NCBI GenBank assembly: GCA_024349705.1
Contig: AP026065.1
Span: forward strand, 124,001-188,000
Direction of reading: 5' to 3'
Origin: Buchnera aphidicola (Ceratovacuna japonica)
GTDB taxonomy: Bacteria; Pseudomonadota; Gammaproteobacteria; Enterobacterales; Enterobacteriaceae
DNA length: 64,000 nucleotides
In this document: positions 28,960 through 38,977 of the stretch, piece by piece
Numbering within the stretch: position 1 is the stretch's first letter
Layout of the letters: each line of letters opens with the position of its first letter
Notes under the pieces: generated by a model
Told to the model about the DNA's origin: nothing
The model's input: the letters and a program-made list of their open reading frames with translations, nothing else
The model's database searches: none
Translations under genes and position numbers: made by a program

Positions 28960-31413
28960 TTATGATGATATTCTTAATAAATCTGAAAACACTCCAGCTG
29001 AAGTTACTTTATTTCCAGCTCCATATCCTCTAATTATTAATGGAGTTGGACTATAATATTTACTATAAAATATAAAAGCATTTTCACCATTTTTTATATT
29101 ATATAAAGGATCCGATTTTTTTATGCTTTCTATTTTTACTTTACATTTTCCTGTTTTTGATATCGATCCAACTAATCTTAAAACTCTCTTTTTTTTTTTA
29201 GCTTTAATAATTTTTTTATGATAAAAATTTTTTAAATCATTTAGTTTACAAAATATGTTTTTTTTATTTATTTTTTTTATATTAATTTTATTTGGTAATA
29301 TTTTTTCAATTTTTATATCTTTTAGCTCTAAAGTATGACCTATTTCTCTTGCTATTATTAATAGTTTTCTTGCTACATCTATTCCTGATAAATCATCAAT
29401 TGGATTTGGTTCTGTAAATCCTAATTTTTGTGCTTTTTTCACTGATTTTACTATAGAGAATTTTTCTTCTAATTTTCCAAAAATATATGATAAAGATCCT
29501 GACAATATTCCTCTAAATTTTATTATTTTGTCTCCTGTTGTAATTAAATTTTTTAAATTTTCTATTATAGGAAGTCCTGCTCCTACATTAGTTTCATATA
29601 AAAATTGTTTTCTATATTTTATTAAGTTATTTCTAATTTTTGTATAATAATTAATTCTATCAGTGTTTGCTATTTTATTAGAAGATATTATATTAAATCC
29701 ATTTTTTATAAAATAGCTATATTTTTTTGATATAGTTTTACTAGAAGTGCAATCTATTATTACAGGATTAATTAAATTATTTTTTTTTATTTCTTTTATA
29801 AAAATTTTTATATTAAATTTTTTTGTGTTACTTTTTGTAAAATTTTTATATTGTTCTATTTTTATGTTTTCTTTTTTTATTATATATTTTTTTGAATTAG
29901 CTATTCCTAATATTTTTATTTCTATTCCTTTATTTTTTAATTTTTTATTTTGTTTGTAAATTTGGTTTAAAAAACTATTTCCAACCCCTCCTATTCCTAT
30001 AACAAATATTTCTGTAATTTTATTACAGTTAAAAAATTCATTATGTATTGTTTTTATAGTTTTTTTATAATATAAATTTTTTATTATTATTGATATAGAA
30101 TTTTTAGAATCTTCTATAATTATTGAAATTATATTTACATTAATTTTTTTTATTGAAAATATTATTTTGTTTAATATTTCTATTTTAGAGCTTATATTTT
30201 TTCCTATAACTGATATTATGGATAATTTTTTTTTTATTTTTATTTTATATTTTTTTTTATTATTGAAACATTTTTTTAACAAATCTTTTATTTTTTTTTT
30301 TTCTGAACCATATTTATCAACATATTTTAAAATTTTAATAGATTTTTTACCTATTATTTTTTTATTAAAAAATTTATATTGACTATTTTCTTCTAAAGAT
30401 TTTAATATTTTTTCTAATATAATGTTTTTTATTTTTTTTTTAAAAATTATTTCTAATATAGAAAAGTTTTTTAAGTAGGTAATACTTTTTACTGTTTTTT
30501 TAATTTTTTTTTTATTATATATTTTTTTTATAGTAGTTCCTTCAAAATTTGGAAAATATGAATTTTTTATAACACATGGTATATTTTTTTTATATAAAGG
30601 ATAAATAGCTTTTGGATGTATTATTTTAGCACCACATTTTGATAGCTCTATTGCTTCTTCATATGAAATTTTTTTTATTCTTTTAGCTTCATATATAATT
30701 TTAGGATCCGCTGTATATATTCCATTTACATCTTTCCATATTTCACAGCGTTTAGCTTTCAAACAGTTTGATAAAATTGAAGCGGAATAATCTGATCCAT
30801 TTCTTCCTAATAAATTTATTTCTTTTTTCTCATTTCCTGATATGAAACCAGGAACAAGAATAACATTTTCTTTATATTTTTTTATACATCTTAGTTTTTT
30901 TTTAGTTTTTTTTATATTTATTTCTGAATTTAAATAATCTCCATTAGAAATTATTTTACTAGATGGATCTATTATTTTTGAATTAATATTAATACTATCT
31001 AAAATAGAATTCATTATTTCTACTGAAATTATTTCTCCTTTACTAATTATTATAGCTTTTTTTCTTTTGCTTACATTTTTTTTTGTGTTTTTATTTCTGT
31101 TTAATATTTTTTTTATCTCTTTTATATGTATATTTATTTTTTTTTCAGTTTTTTCTATATTAAATTTTTTTTTTATAATAGAAATTTTTTTTAATATTTT
31201 ATTAACATTTTTTATAATTTTATTTAAGTTATTGTTTTTTTTTTTGTTTATATGATCTTCTATAGAATAAATTAGATAATTAGTTATTTTATATGGAGCT
31301 GATAATACTGCATATATTTTTTCTTTTTTACTTTTTTTTTTTAATATTTTTGATACATTAACAAAATTTTTAGCATCTGATAAAGAGGAGCCGCCAAATT
31401 TTAATACTTTCAC
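28960..31413 (-). CDS. thrA: Bifunctional aspartokinase I / homoserine dehydrogenase I
   Basis: Catalyses the first and third steps from aspartate to threonine, so it is also an entry point to DAP/lysine. Order: aspartokinase domain (KFGGSS at residues 5-10; LLGRNGSDYSA near 201), two ACT domains (about 308-365 and 396-445), then homoserine dehydrogenase with the NAD-binding GIGGVGNSFL near 473. The 817 residues match E. coli (820). Start is GTG at 31413 with AGGA upstream. Catalytic segments are well kept, but the ACT loops that bear threonine feedback in E. coli (GPGMKG, ITQSSSEYS) are replaced by lysine-rich sequence. No threonine leader peptide or attenuator is evident upstream. Confidence 0.98.
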   Translation of the reverse strand: MKVLKFGGSSLSDAKNFVNVSKILKKKSKKEKIYAVLSAPYKITNYLIYSIEDHINKKKNNNLNKIIKNVNKILKKISIIKKKFNIEKTEKKINIHIKEIKKILNRNKNTKKNVSKRKKAIIISKGEIISVEIMNSILDSININSKIIDPSSKIISNGDYLNSEINIKKTKKKLRCIKKYKENVILVPGFISGNEKKEINLLGRNGSDYSASILSNCLKAKRCEIWKDVNGIYTADPKIIYEAKRIKKISYEEAIELSKCGAKIIHPKAIYPLYKKNIPCVIKNSYFPNFEGTTIKKIYNKKKIKKTVKSITYLKNFSILEIIFKKKIKNIILEKILKSLEENSQYKFFNKKIIGKKSIKILKYVDKYGSEKKKIKDLLKKCFNNKKKYKIKIKKKLSIISVIGKNISSKIEILNKIIFSIKKINVNIISIIIEDSKNSISIIIKNLYYKKTIKTIHNEFFNCNKITEIFVIGIGGVGNSFLNQIYKQNKKLKNKGIEIKILGIANSKKYIIKKENIKIEQYKNFTKSNTKKFNIKIFIKEIKKNNLINPVIIDCTSSKTISKKYSYFIKNGFNIISSNKIANTDRINYYTKIRNNLIKYRKQFLYETNVGAGLPIIENLKNLITTGDKIIKFRGILSGSLSYIFGKLEEKFSIVKSVKKAQKLGFTEPNPIDDLSGIDVARKLLIIAREIGHTLELKDIKIEKILPNKINIKKINKKNIFCKLNDLKNFYHKKIIKAKKKKRVLRLVGSISKTGKCKVKIESIKKSDPLYNIKNGENAFIFYSKYYSPTPLIIRGYGAGNKVTSAGVFSDLLRISS

Positions 31414-31630
31414 AATTTCTTTTTTCCTATTTTTATTATTATGTTAATTATTTATTTTTTTACATTTATATAAAAATTATATTATAAATTTATTGTAGTC
31501 ACATTAAAAATATTTATTTTTTATAAAAATATTTTAAAGAATTTTTTATAGTAAGAATTTTATTTAAAATTTTTTTATTTTTAATATTAATGTTTAATAT
31601 ATTAATAAAAAATATTTTATAATTTTTTTT

Positions 31631-32083
31631 TTATCTTATAACTTGCCTGCTTCTTATTTCTGACAAAGTTTTACAATCTATACATAAATTTGCTGTAGGT
31701 CTTGCTTCTAATCTTTTTATTCCAATTTTTATATCACAAGATGAGCAATATCCAAAATCATTCAATTCAATTTTTTTTAATGTATTATTTATTTTTTTTA
31801 TTATTTCTATATTTCTAGCATTGTTTTGTAATTTTAAACTAAATTCTTCTTCTTGAACTGCTCTATCTATTGGATCTGGAAAATTTATTTGTTCTTTTGA
31901 TATATTATCATTTTCATAATTTATTTTTTTTTCTATTTGATTTTTCCAAGCTTGTAATATTTTTTTAAAATGTTTTATTTGTTTTTTATTCATATATTTT
32001 TCTTTTTTTTCATTTTTATATGGTTTTACTCCTGCTATAGACAATATACTTAGAGAAGAACTTTTTTTTCTATTAAATTTCAT
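31631..32083 (-). CDS. dksA: RNA polymerase-binding transcription factor DksA
   Basis: Binds the RNA polymerase secondary channel and, with ppGpp, resets rRNA and amino-acid promoters. The coiled-coil tip motif DxxDxA is intact (D70, D73, A75), as is the four-cysteine zinc site (C113, C116, C134, C137; GYCSSC, LCIDC). The 150 residues match E. coli (151). It is one of few global regulators in the window and lies upstream of thrA on the same strand, with a 217-base spacer. Confidence 0.98.
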   Translation of the reverse strand: MKFNRKKSSSLSILSIAGVKPYKNEKKEKYMNKKQIKHFKKILQAWKNQIEKKINYENDNISKEQINFPDPIDRAVQEEEFSLKLQNNARNIEIIKKINNTLKKIELNDFGYCSSCDIKIGIKRLEARPTANLCIDCKTLSEIRSRQVIR

Positions 32084-32246
32084 TTATAAACTCCATATTA
32101 ATATTTTATTAAAATTATTATAATAATTTAATTACATAATATTTTTTATATAAAATTGTTTAGAAATATTTATAAAAACTTATTGATAAAAATATAATAC
32201 TTATATATTAATATTTTTCAACTTTTATTTTTGGTAATTTAATATT

Positions 32247-33035
32247 ATGAGAATTGCATTAGGTGTTGAATATAAAGGAACAAGATATCATGGATGGCAA
32301 AGTCAAAAAAATGTAATTACTGTTCAAAATGTTTTAGAAAAATGTTTATCAATAATAGCAAATGAAAAAGTAGTTGTACATTGCGCTGGAAGAACAGATG
32401 CTAAAGTACATAGTACAGGTCAAGTAGTACATTTTGATACTAAATCTATTAGAAAAGAAGAATCTTGGATTTTAGGGACTAATTTTTATTTACCAAATGA
32501 TATATCTATTTTATGGGCTAAAAAAGTTCCATATAATTTTCATGCCAGATATAGCGCTATATATAGACACTATAGATATATAATAAACAATAGTGATTAT
32601 AGATCTGTATTTTTTATTAATAATTTTTATAACTTTAAAAAAAAAAGATTAAATGAGAAAAAAATGAATAAGTCTATAAAATGTTTGTTAGGTCAACATG
32701 ATTTTTCTTCTTTTAGGTCTAAAAATTGTCAATCTAATGTTTCAATAAGATATATATTTAATACTAAAGTATATAGAATTAATTCTTTTGTTATATTTGA
32801 TATAATAGCAAATTCATTTTTATATAATATGGTACGTAATATAGCTAGCTCAATTTTAAAAATTGGATCTGAAGAAAAAAAAATATTTTGGATAGAAGAA
32901 TTGTTAATTACTAAAAATAATAATTTTTTTTATAAATCTTTAGATCCTTCTGGACTATATTTAATTTATGTAAAATATCCTAGATATTTTAAACTTCCTA
33001 AGTTTTTTGCTAAAAATACTATAAATATTTTTTAA
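32247..33035 (+). CDS. truA: tRNA pseudouridine(38-40) synthase
   Basis: Makes pseudouridine at positions 38-40 of the tRNA anticodon stem. The catalytic aspartate is D51 in CAGRTDAKVHSTGQVVHF. Other matches are VPYNFHARYSA, YRHYRYII and NSFLYNMVRNI. The 262 residues are close to E. coli (270), and the ATG start agrees with the family N-terminus (RIALGVEYKG). It is divergent from dksA. Confidence 0.98.
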   Translation: MRIALGVEYKGTRYHGWQSQKNVITVQNVLEKCLSIIANEKVVVHCAGRTDAKVHSTGQVVHFDTKSIRKEESWILGTNFYLPNDISILWAKKVPYNFHARYSAIYRHYRYIINNSDYRSVFFINNFYNFKKKRLNEKKMNKSIKCLLGQHDFSSFRSKNCQSNVSIRYIFNTKVYRINSFVIFDIIANSFLYNMVRNIASSILKIGSEEKKIFWIEELLITKNNNFFYKSLDPSGLYLIYVKYPRYFKLPKFFAKNTINIF

Positions 33036-33297
33036 AAAAATATTATAATATTTTTTAATTTTAGTTTTAATAAATCAAAGATCATTTTTTTAATTACATA
33101 TGTTAATTAAAATATTATTTTTTTTATAAACTAAAAGAGTATTGTACATATTTTTAAAATATGTTTTTTAAAAATAAGTTAACTTTTTATATTTCTTATA
33201 ATAAAAAAATAAATATAATTTTAAAAATATTATATTATAACAAAATATAATTATATTACTTTTTAAAATAATATTTTTTGTTTAGAGAATAATTTTT

Positions 33298-35910
33298 ATG
33301 TTGATAAAATTTTTTAAAAATTTATTTAAAAGTAAGAATGAAAAAATTTTGGAAGAAATAAATATTATATTAAATTTAATTAATGATATGGAATTAAAAT
33401 TTTCTAAGTTTAGTGATAAAAAGTTAAAAGAAAATACTAAAAAATATAAATCTAAAATTTTTAGAAAAAATACTTTAGATAGTATATTGCCTGAAGCTTA
33501 TGCAACATTACGAGAAGCAAGTAAAAGAGTTTTAGGAATGAGACATTTTGATGTTCAAATTATTGGAGGAATAGTTTTAAATAGAAGATGTATAGCTGAA
33601 ATGAAAACAGGAGAAGGAAAAACTTTAACATCTACTCTTCCAATATATTTAAATTCTCTATCCGAAAAAGGAGTTCATGTGATAACTATGAATGATTATT
33701 TGGCAAATAGAGACTATAATGAAAATAAAAAATTATTTGAATTTTTAGGAGTTAGCTCTGGTATAAATTTGCAAGGTATGAGTATTGAAATGAAAAAAAA
33801 TGCATATTCTTCAGATGTTACATATGGAACAAACAATGAATTTTGTTTTGATTATTTAAGAGATAATATGACTTTTTGTATAAATGAAAAAGTACAAAAA
33901 AAATTAAATTATGCGATAATTGATGAAGTAGATTCTATTTTAATAGATGAAGCTAGAACTCCATTAGTTATATCTGGATCTATAAATTCTAACAAAAATT
34001 TATATAATAAAATAAATTATTTAGTTTATAATTTTATAATATCAAAAAAAAAATTTATTAAAAATAATTACAAAAATTATTATTTTAAAATAGATGCTAA
34101 GAGAAAACAAATTTATTTAACTGAAAAAGGATTTTCTAAAATAGAAAAAATTCTTTTAAAAAATAATGTTTTAAATAAAAGTTCTTCTTTATATTGCTCC
34201 AAAAATATTATTTTTTTTAAATATGTAATAAATGCTATAAAAGCTCATGAATTATTTTTTAAAAATGTAGATTATATAGTAAAAAATAATAAAATATTAA
34301 TAGTAGATGAGCACACTGGAAGAATTTCTAATGATAGAAAATGGTCTGATGGTATTCATCAAGCTATAGAGGCTAAAGAAAATGTTAAAATAAATAATGA
34401 GAGTTATACTTTAGCTTCTATAACTTTTCAAAATTATTTTCGTTTATATAAAAAACTTGCTGGAATGACTGGAACTGCTAAAACTGAATCTGAAGAATTT
34501 AAGTCTATATATAATTTAAATACTGTTGTTATTCCTACTAATAGACCTGTTTGCAGATTAGACTTTCCTGATTTAATATACATTACAGAAAAAGAAAAAA
34601 TGAAATTTGTTATAGAAGATATAATAAACTGTGTTAAAAAAAAACAACCAGTTTTAGTTGGTACTTCATCTATTAAAAAATCAGAGATGATATCTAGCAT
34701 TTTGCGTAAGTTAAATATAAATCATAATGTTTTAAACGCTAAATTTCATAGTAAAGAAGCTAAAATAATAAAAAATGCAGGAATACTAAGTGCTGTTACT
34801 ATAGCAACTAATATGGCAGGAAGAGGAACAGATATAATGTTAGGAGGAAGTTTCAAAGATTTTTTAAAAGAATATAAAAAAAAAAATAAAATTTTTAATA
34901 TTAAAAAAGCATTAAAAATTTGGAAAAAAAATAAAAATGCTGTTTTGTCTTCAGGTGGTTTACATATAATAGGAACAGAAAGACATGAGTCTAGAAGAAT
35001 AGATAATCAATTAAGGGGAAGATCAGGAAGACAAGGGGATATTGGATCTTCTAGATTTTATGTTTCTATGGAAGATGATTTAATTAAAGTTTTTGTTCCT
35101 AAAAAAATTGTTAAAATAATTAAAAAATTTGGAATTAAAAAAAATAAAGATATTAATAGTATTTTTATAAATAATGCTATACAAAATTCTCAAAAAAAAT
35201 TAGAAAATTATAATTATGAAATTAGAGCTAAATTATTAGAATATGATGATATTGTAAATGAACAAAGAATAATATTTTATGATAGAAGAAATAAAATTTT
35301 AAAAAGTAAAAATATTACTAAAATAATTTTTATAATTTCTATAGAAATTTTTAAATCTTTAGTAAATTCATATTTTAAAAAAGATGATAAAAAATTTTAT
35401 AAAAATATAAAAACATTAAAAAAATATTTAGAAGAATATTTTAACATATATTATTTTAAAAATAAAAAATTTATAGAAAATAATACATTTAATAACAAAA
35501 AAATTGCAAAAGATATATTTAAAATTTTTAAAAAAAAATATTTAAAAAAAAAAAATAAATTTGATAAAAAAGAATTTAATAAATTTCAAAAAATATTAGT
35601 ATTAAAAACATTAGATACGTTTTGGAGAGAACATTTGTGTGATTTAGAACATTTAAGAAATAGTATTCATTTAAGAGGATATGCTGAAAAAGATCCAAAA
35701 CAAGAATATAAAAAAGAATCGTTTTTAATGTTTATAAATATGATTAGTTCTATAAAAAATGAAATTGTTTGTTTAATTAGTTTATTTTCTTCTAAAAAAT
35801 ATTCTTTTGATTTTTTTATTTATATAATAGACAATTTTTATAATAATAAATTATTTCTAGAAATTTCATTTAGTGAATTTATTAAAAACAAAAATTTTAT
35901 TAAAAATTAA
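33298..35910 (+). CDS. secA: Protein translocase ATPase SecA, without zinc-binding tail
   Basis: Motor ATPase that pushes preproteins through SecYEG. Walker A is GEGKT at residues 105-109; the DEAD-like box is IDEVDSILIDEARTP; helicase motifs TSFNMAGRGTDI-type (here TIATNMAGRGTDI) and QLRGRSGRQGD are intact. The 870 residues end in FSEFIKNKNFIKN, without the linker and CxCxSG..CH zinc domain of E. coli (901), which binds SecB and lipid. The helical scaffold before it (FWREHL, HLRGYAEKDPKQEYK) is complete. Confidence 0.98.
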   Translation: MLIKFFKNLFKSKNEKILEEINIILNLINDMELKFSKFSDKKLKENTKKYKSKIFRKNTLDSILPEAYATLREASKRVLGMRHFDVQIIGGIVLNRRCIAEMKTGEGKTLTSTLPIYLNSLSEKGVHVITMNDYLANRDYNENKKLFEFLGVSSGINLQGMSIEMKKNAYSSDVTYGTNNEFCFDYLRDNMTFCINEKVQKKLNYAIIDEVDSILIDEARTPLVISGSINSNKNLYNKINYLVYNFIISKKKFIKNNYKNYYFKIDAKRKQIYLTEKGFSKIEKILLKNNVLNKSSSLYCSKNIIFFKYVINAIKAHELFFKNVDYIVKNNKILIVDEHTGRISNDRKWSDGIHQAIEAKENVKINNESYTLASITFQNYFRLYKKLAGMTGTAKTESEEFKSIYNLNTVVIPTNRPVCRLDFPDLIYITEKEKMKFVIEDIINCVKKKQPVLVGTSSIKKSEMISSILRKLNINHNVLNAKFHSKEAKIIKNAGILSAVTIATNMAGRGTDIMLGGSFKDFLKEYKKKNKIFNIKKALKIWKKNKNAVLSSGGLHIIGTERHESRRIDNQLRGRSGRQGDIGSSRFYVSMEDDLIKVFVPKKIVKIIKKFGIKKNKDINSIFINNAIQNSQKKLENYNYEIRAKLLEYDDIVNEQRIIFYDRRNKILKSKNITKIIFIISIEIFKSLVNSYFKKDDKKFYKNIKTLKKYLEEYFNIYYFKNKKFIENNTFNNKKIAKDIFKIFKKKYLKKKNKFDKKEFNKFQKILVLKTLDTFWREHLCDLEHLRNSIHLRGYAEKDPKQEYKKESFLMFINMISSIKNEIVCLISLFSSKKYSFDFFIYIIDNFYNNKLFLEISFSEFIKNKNFIKN

Positions 35911-36313
35911 TATTATATTTTTTATTTTTATATAATATTTTTATGTTTTTTTATAATTTTAATATATTTTTTTAGTAAAAATATATAAAAAATATATATT
36001 TTAATTGTATGCAAAAAGTTTTATTTTTTTTAATACATTATTATTTTACATATTTTTATATAACTTATTATATTAATAAAAAAATATGTTTAGTTTTAAA
36101 CATATTTAATTTTTTATATAAAATATGAAAAATAATAATATAATATTTTACTTTTTTATAATATTTTTATTAAAATTGTAGAATATTATATTAATAAAAA
36201 TTTTTTGTTAATATAATACAAATTTAAAAAAAAATACTAATATTGAATTAATAAAATTTAATTAAAATTTTTTATTTTTTTAAATAAAAGATAAAAATAT
36301 ATTTAGGAAATTT
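35911..36313. other. Intergenic region secA/aceE
   Basis: About 400 bases of AT-rich sequence. It holds a hairpin at 36082-36107 and presumably the aceEF promoter. No gene or recognisable gene remnant is seen, and no operator for a pyruvate-responsive repressor could be recognised. Confidence 0.6.
36082..36107 (+). terminator. Probable terminator after secA
   Basis: 11-bp perfect stem AAATATGTTTA / TAAACATATTT with a 4-base loop, followed by AATTTTTTAT. It lies about 170 bases past the secA stop. The stem is mostly A-T, so the assignment is moderate. Confidence 0.55.
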
Positions 36314-38977
36314 ATGTTAAAAGATCATGAAAAATATTCAGATGAATTAGAATTAAATGAATGGATTTTATCTATAAAATCGTTTGTAAAAAGAAGAGGT
36401 TTTAATAAATCAAAATTTTTATTAAAAAAAATTTTTAAAACTTTTTATAAATTAGGAATAGAATATAAAAAAGATACTTATTTTTCAACAAATTATTTAA
36501 ATTCTATATCTAAATCTGATGAAAAAAAATATCCAGGAAATTTGATTATTGAAAAAAAAATTAGATCAGTTATGAGATGGAATGCTATTGTTATGGTTGT
36601 TAAATCATATCAAAAAAAATTAGATTTAGGAGGTCATATTTCATCATTTCAATCTTCTGCTAATATATATGATGTATGTTTTAATCATTTTTTTAGATCT
36701 AATAGTACATGTTCTAGGGATTTGATATATTTTCAAGGTCATATTTCTCCAGGAATATATTCTAGAGCTTTTTTAGAAGGAAGAATTACAAAAGAACAAA
36801 TGGATAATTTTAGACAAGAAGTTGATGGAAATGGATTATCTTCATATCCTCATCCAAAATTGATGCCAAATTTTTGGCAATTTCCAACAGTTTCTATGGG
36901 ATTAACTTCATCTTTTGCTATATATCAAGCAAAATTTTTAAAATATATTAATAATAGAAAATTAAAAGATACGAGTTATAGAAAGGTATATGCTTTTTTA
37001 GGAGATGGAGAAATGGATGAACCTGAGTCTAAAGGACTTATTAACATAGCATCTAGAGAAAAATTAGATAATTTAATTTTTTTAATAAATTGTAATTTGC
37101 AAAGATTAGATGGACCAGTGTATGGAAATGGTAAAATTATAAATGAATTAGAATCTTTCTTCTTAGGGTCAGGATGGGAGGTAATAAAGGTTATATGGGG
37201 AAGTGATTGGGACATATTATTAGAAAAAGATAGTTCTAAAAAATTAATTCAGTTAATGAATGAAACTTTAGATGGAGATTATCAAAATTTTAAATCTAAA
37301 AATGGGTCATTTATAAGAAAATTTTTTTTTGGAAAATATAAAGAAACAAAAAAATTAGTTAAAAATATGACAGACGATGAAATTTTTAACTTAAAAAGAG
37401 GAGGACATGATTCTAAAAAAATTTTTAATGCTATTTATAAAGCTAATTTAGTTAAAGGAAAACCTGTTGTAATTTTATTTCATACAGTAAAAGGATATGG
37501 ATTAGGATCAATAGGAGAAAGCAAAAATATATCTCATCAAATAAAAAATATTAATTTTAAATCTTTTTTAAAAATTAAAAAAAAATTGTCGTTATCTATA
37601 GATGAAAATAAAATTAAAAAATTATCATATATAAAATTTAAAAAAGAATCTGAAGAATATAAATATATTCATAACAGTAGAAAAAAATTAGGTGGTTACA
37701 TACCATTTAGGTTAAGAAAGTTTACTGAAAAATTAATTTTGCCAAATATTTTAGAATTCAAATATTTATTAAAAAAGTCAGAAAAAAAAATTTCTACAAC
37801 TATTTCTTTTGTAAAAATTCTAAGTATTTTATTAAAAAATAAGTTTATAAAAAATAGAATAGTTCCAATCGTAGCAGATGAAGCTAGAACTTTTGGAATG
37901 GAAAGTTTGTTTAGGAGCATAGGAATATACAATTCTTCAGGTCAAAAATATAATTCTCAAGATAAAAATGAATTTTTATATTATAAGGAAGATAAAGAAG
38001 GGCAAATTCTACAAGAAGGAATAAATGAATTAGGAGCTGGTTCTTCTTGGCTGGCCGCTGCTACTTCTTATAGTAGCAATAATTTACCTATGATTCCATT
38101 TTATATATATTATTCTATATTCGGTTTTCAAAGAATAGGAGATTTATTTTGGGCTGCTGGAGACCAACAAGCTAGAGGTTTTTTAATAGGAGCTGTTTCA
38201 GGAAGAACTACATTAAATGGAGAAGGGCTACAGCATGGAGATGGTCATAGTCATATTCAATCTTTGACAGTTCCTAATTGCATATCTTTTGATCCTGCTT
38301 ATTCTTATGAGTTAGCTGTTATTATTAATGATGGGATTAATAGAATGTATGGTCCTAATCAAGAAGATATATATTATTATATAACTGTTACTAACGAAAA
38401 ATATTATATGCCTAAAATACCTAAAAACTCTGAATACGGAATTTGTAAAGGAATTTATAAATTAAAAAAATATAATGGAAATTTAGGTAACGTCCAATTG
38501 TTAGGATCGGGATCTATGTTAAGAAAAGTATGTGCCGCTGGTAAAATCTTATATAAAAAATACAATATATCTTCAGATATTTATAGTGTTACTTCTTTTA
38601 CAGAACTTGCTAGAGATGGTCAAGATTGTGATAGATGGAACATGTTAAATAAAAACTATTCAAAAAAAAAAAAATCTTATGTATCTAAAATTATGAATAA
38701 AAGTCCCGCTATTGCTTCTACTGATTATATGAAATTATTCGCAGAACAAATAAGAAAATATGTTCCTTCTAAAAATTATATTGTGTTAGGAACAGATGGG
38801 TTTGGAAGATCTGATAGTAGAAAAAAGTTAAGAGATTATTTTGAAATTAATGAATTTTATATAGTTATTTATGCTTTAATAGAATTATATAATACTAAAA
38901 TTATAAGTAAAAATATTGTTTTAGATGCAATGAAAAATTTTAATATTGATTCAAATAAAGTAAACCCACGATTATAA
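36314..38977 (+). CDS. aceE: Pyruvate dehydrogenase E1 component (homodimeric type)
   Basis: Thiamine-diphosphate enzyme decarboxylating pyruvate and passing the acetyl group to the lipoyl arm of AceF. The 887 residues equal the E. coli size. The TPP/Mg motif is GDGEMDEPES near residue 230; also LQRLDGPVYGNGK, GHDSKKIF and the C-terminal GTDGFGRSDSR. The N-terminus is lysine-rich but aligned. Its stop overlaps the aceF start by one base (TAATG), coupling translation. Confidence 0.99.
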   Translation: MLKDHEKYSDELELNEWILSIKSFVKRRGFNKSKFLLKKIFKTFYKLGIEYKKDTYFSTNYLNSISKSDEKKYPGNLIIEKKIRSVMRWNAIVMVVKSYQKKLDLGGHISSFQSSANIYDVCFNHFFRSNSTCSRDLIYFQGHISPGIYSRAFLEGRITKEQMDNFRQEVDGNGLSSYPHPKLMPNFWQFPTVSMGLTSSFAIYQAKFLKYINNRKLKDTSYRKVYAFLGDGEMDEPESKGLINIASREKLDNLIFLINCNLQRLDGPVYGNGKIINELESFFLGSGWEVIKVIWGSDWDILLEKDSSKKLIQLMNETLDGDYQNFKSKNGSFIRKFFFGKYKETKKLVKNMTDDEIFNLKRGGHDSKKIFNAIYKANLVKGKPVVILFHTVKGYGLGSIGESKNISHQIKNINFKSFLKIKKKLSLSIDENKIKKLSYIKFKKESEEYKYIHNSRKKLGGYIPFRLRKFTEKLILPNILEFKYLLKKSEKKISTTISFVKILSILLKNKFIKNRIVPIVADEARTFGMESLFRSIGIYNSSGQKYNSQDKNEFLYYKEDKEGQILQEGINELGAGSSWLAAATSYSSNNLPMIPFYIYYSIFGFQRIGDLFWAAGDQQARGFLIGAVSGRTTLNGEGLQHGDGHSHIQSLTVPNCISFDPAYSYELAVIINDGINRMYGPNQEDIYYYITVTNEKYYMPKIPKNSEYGICKGIYKLKKYNGNLGNVQLLGSGSMLRKVCAAGKILYKKYNISSDIYSVTSFTELARDGQDCDRWNMLNKNYSKKKKSYVSKIMNKSPAIASTDYMKLFAEQIRKYVPSKNYIVLGTDGFGRSDSRKKLRDYFEINEFYIVIYALIELYNTKIISKNIVLDAMKNFNIDSNKVNPRL

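Noticed and set aside
33088..33112. 9-bp A/T-only stem after truA as a terminator
   Set aside because: The stem has no G-C pair, and similar palindromes are frequent in all gaps of this window.
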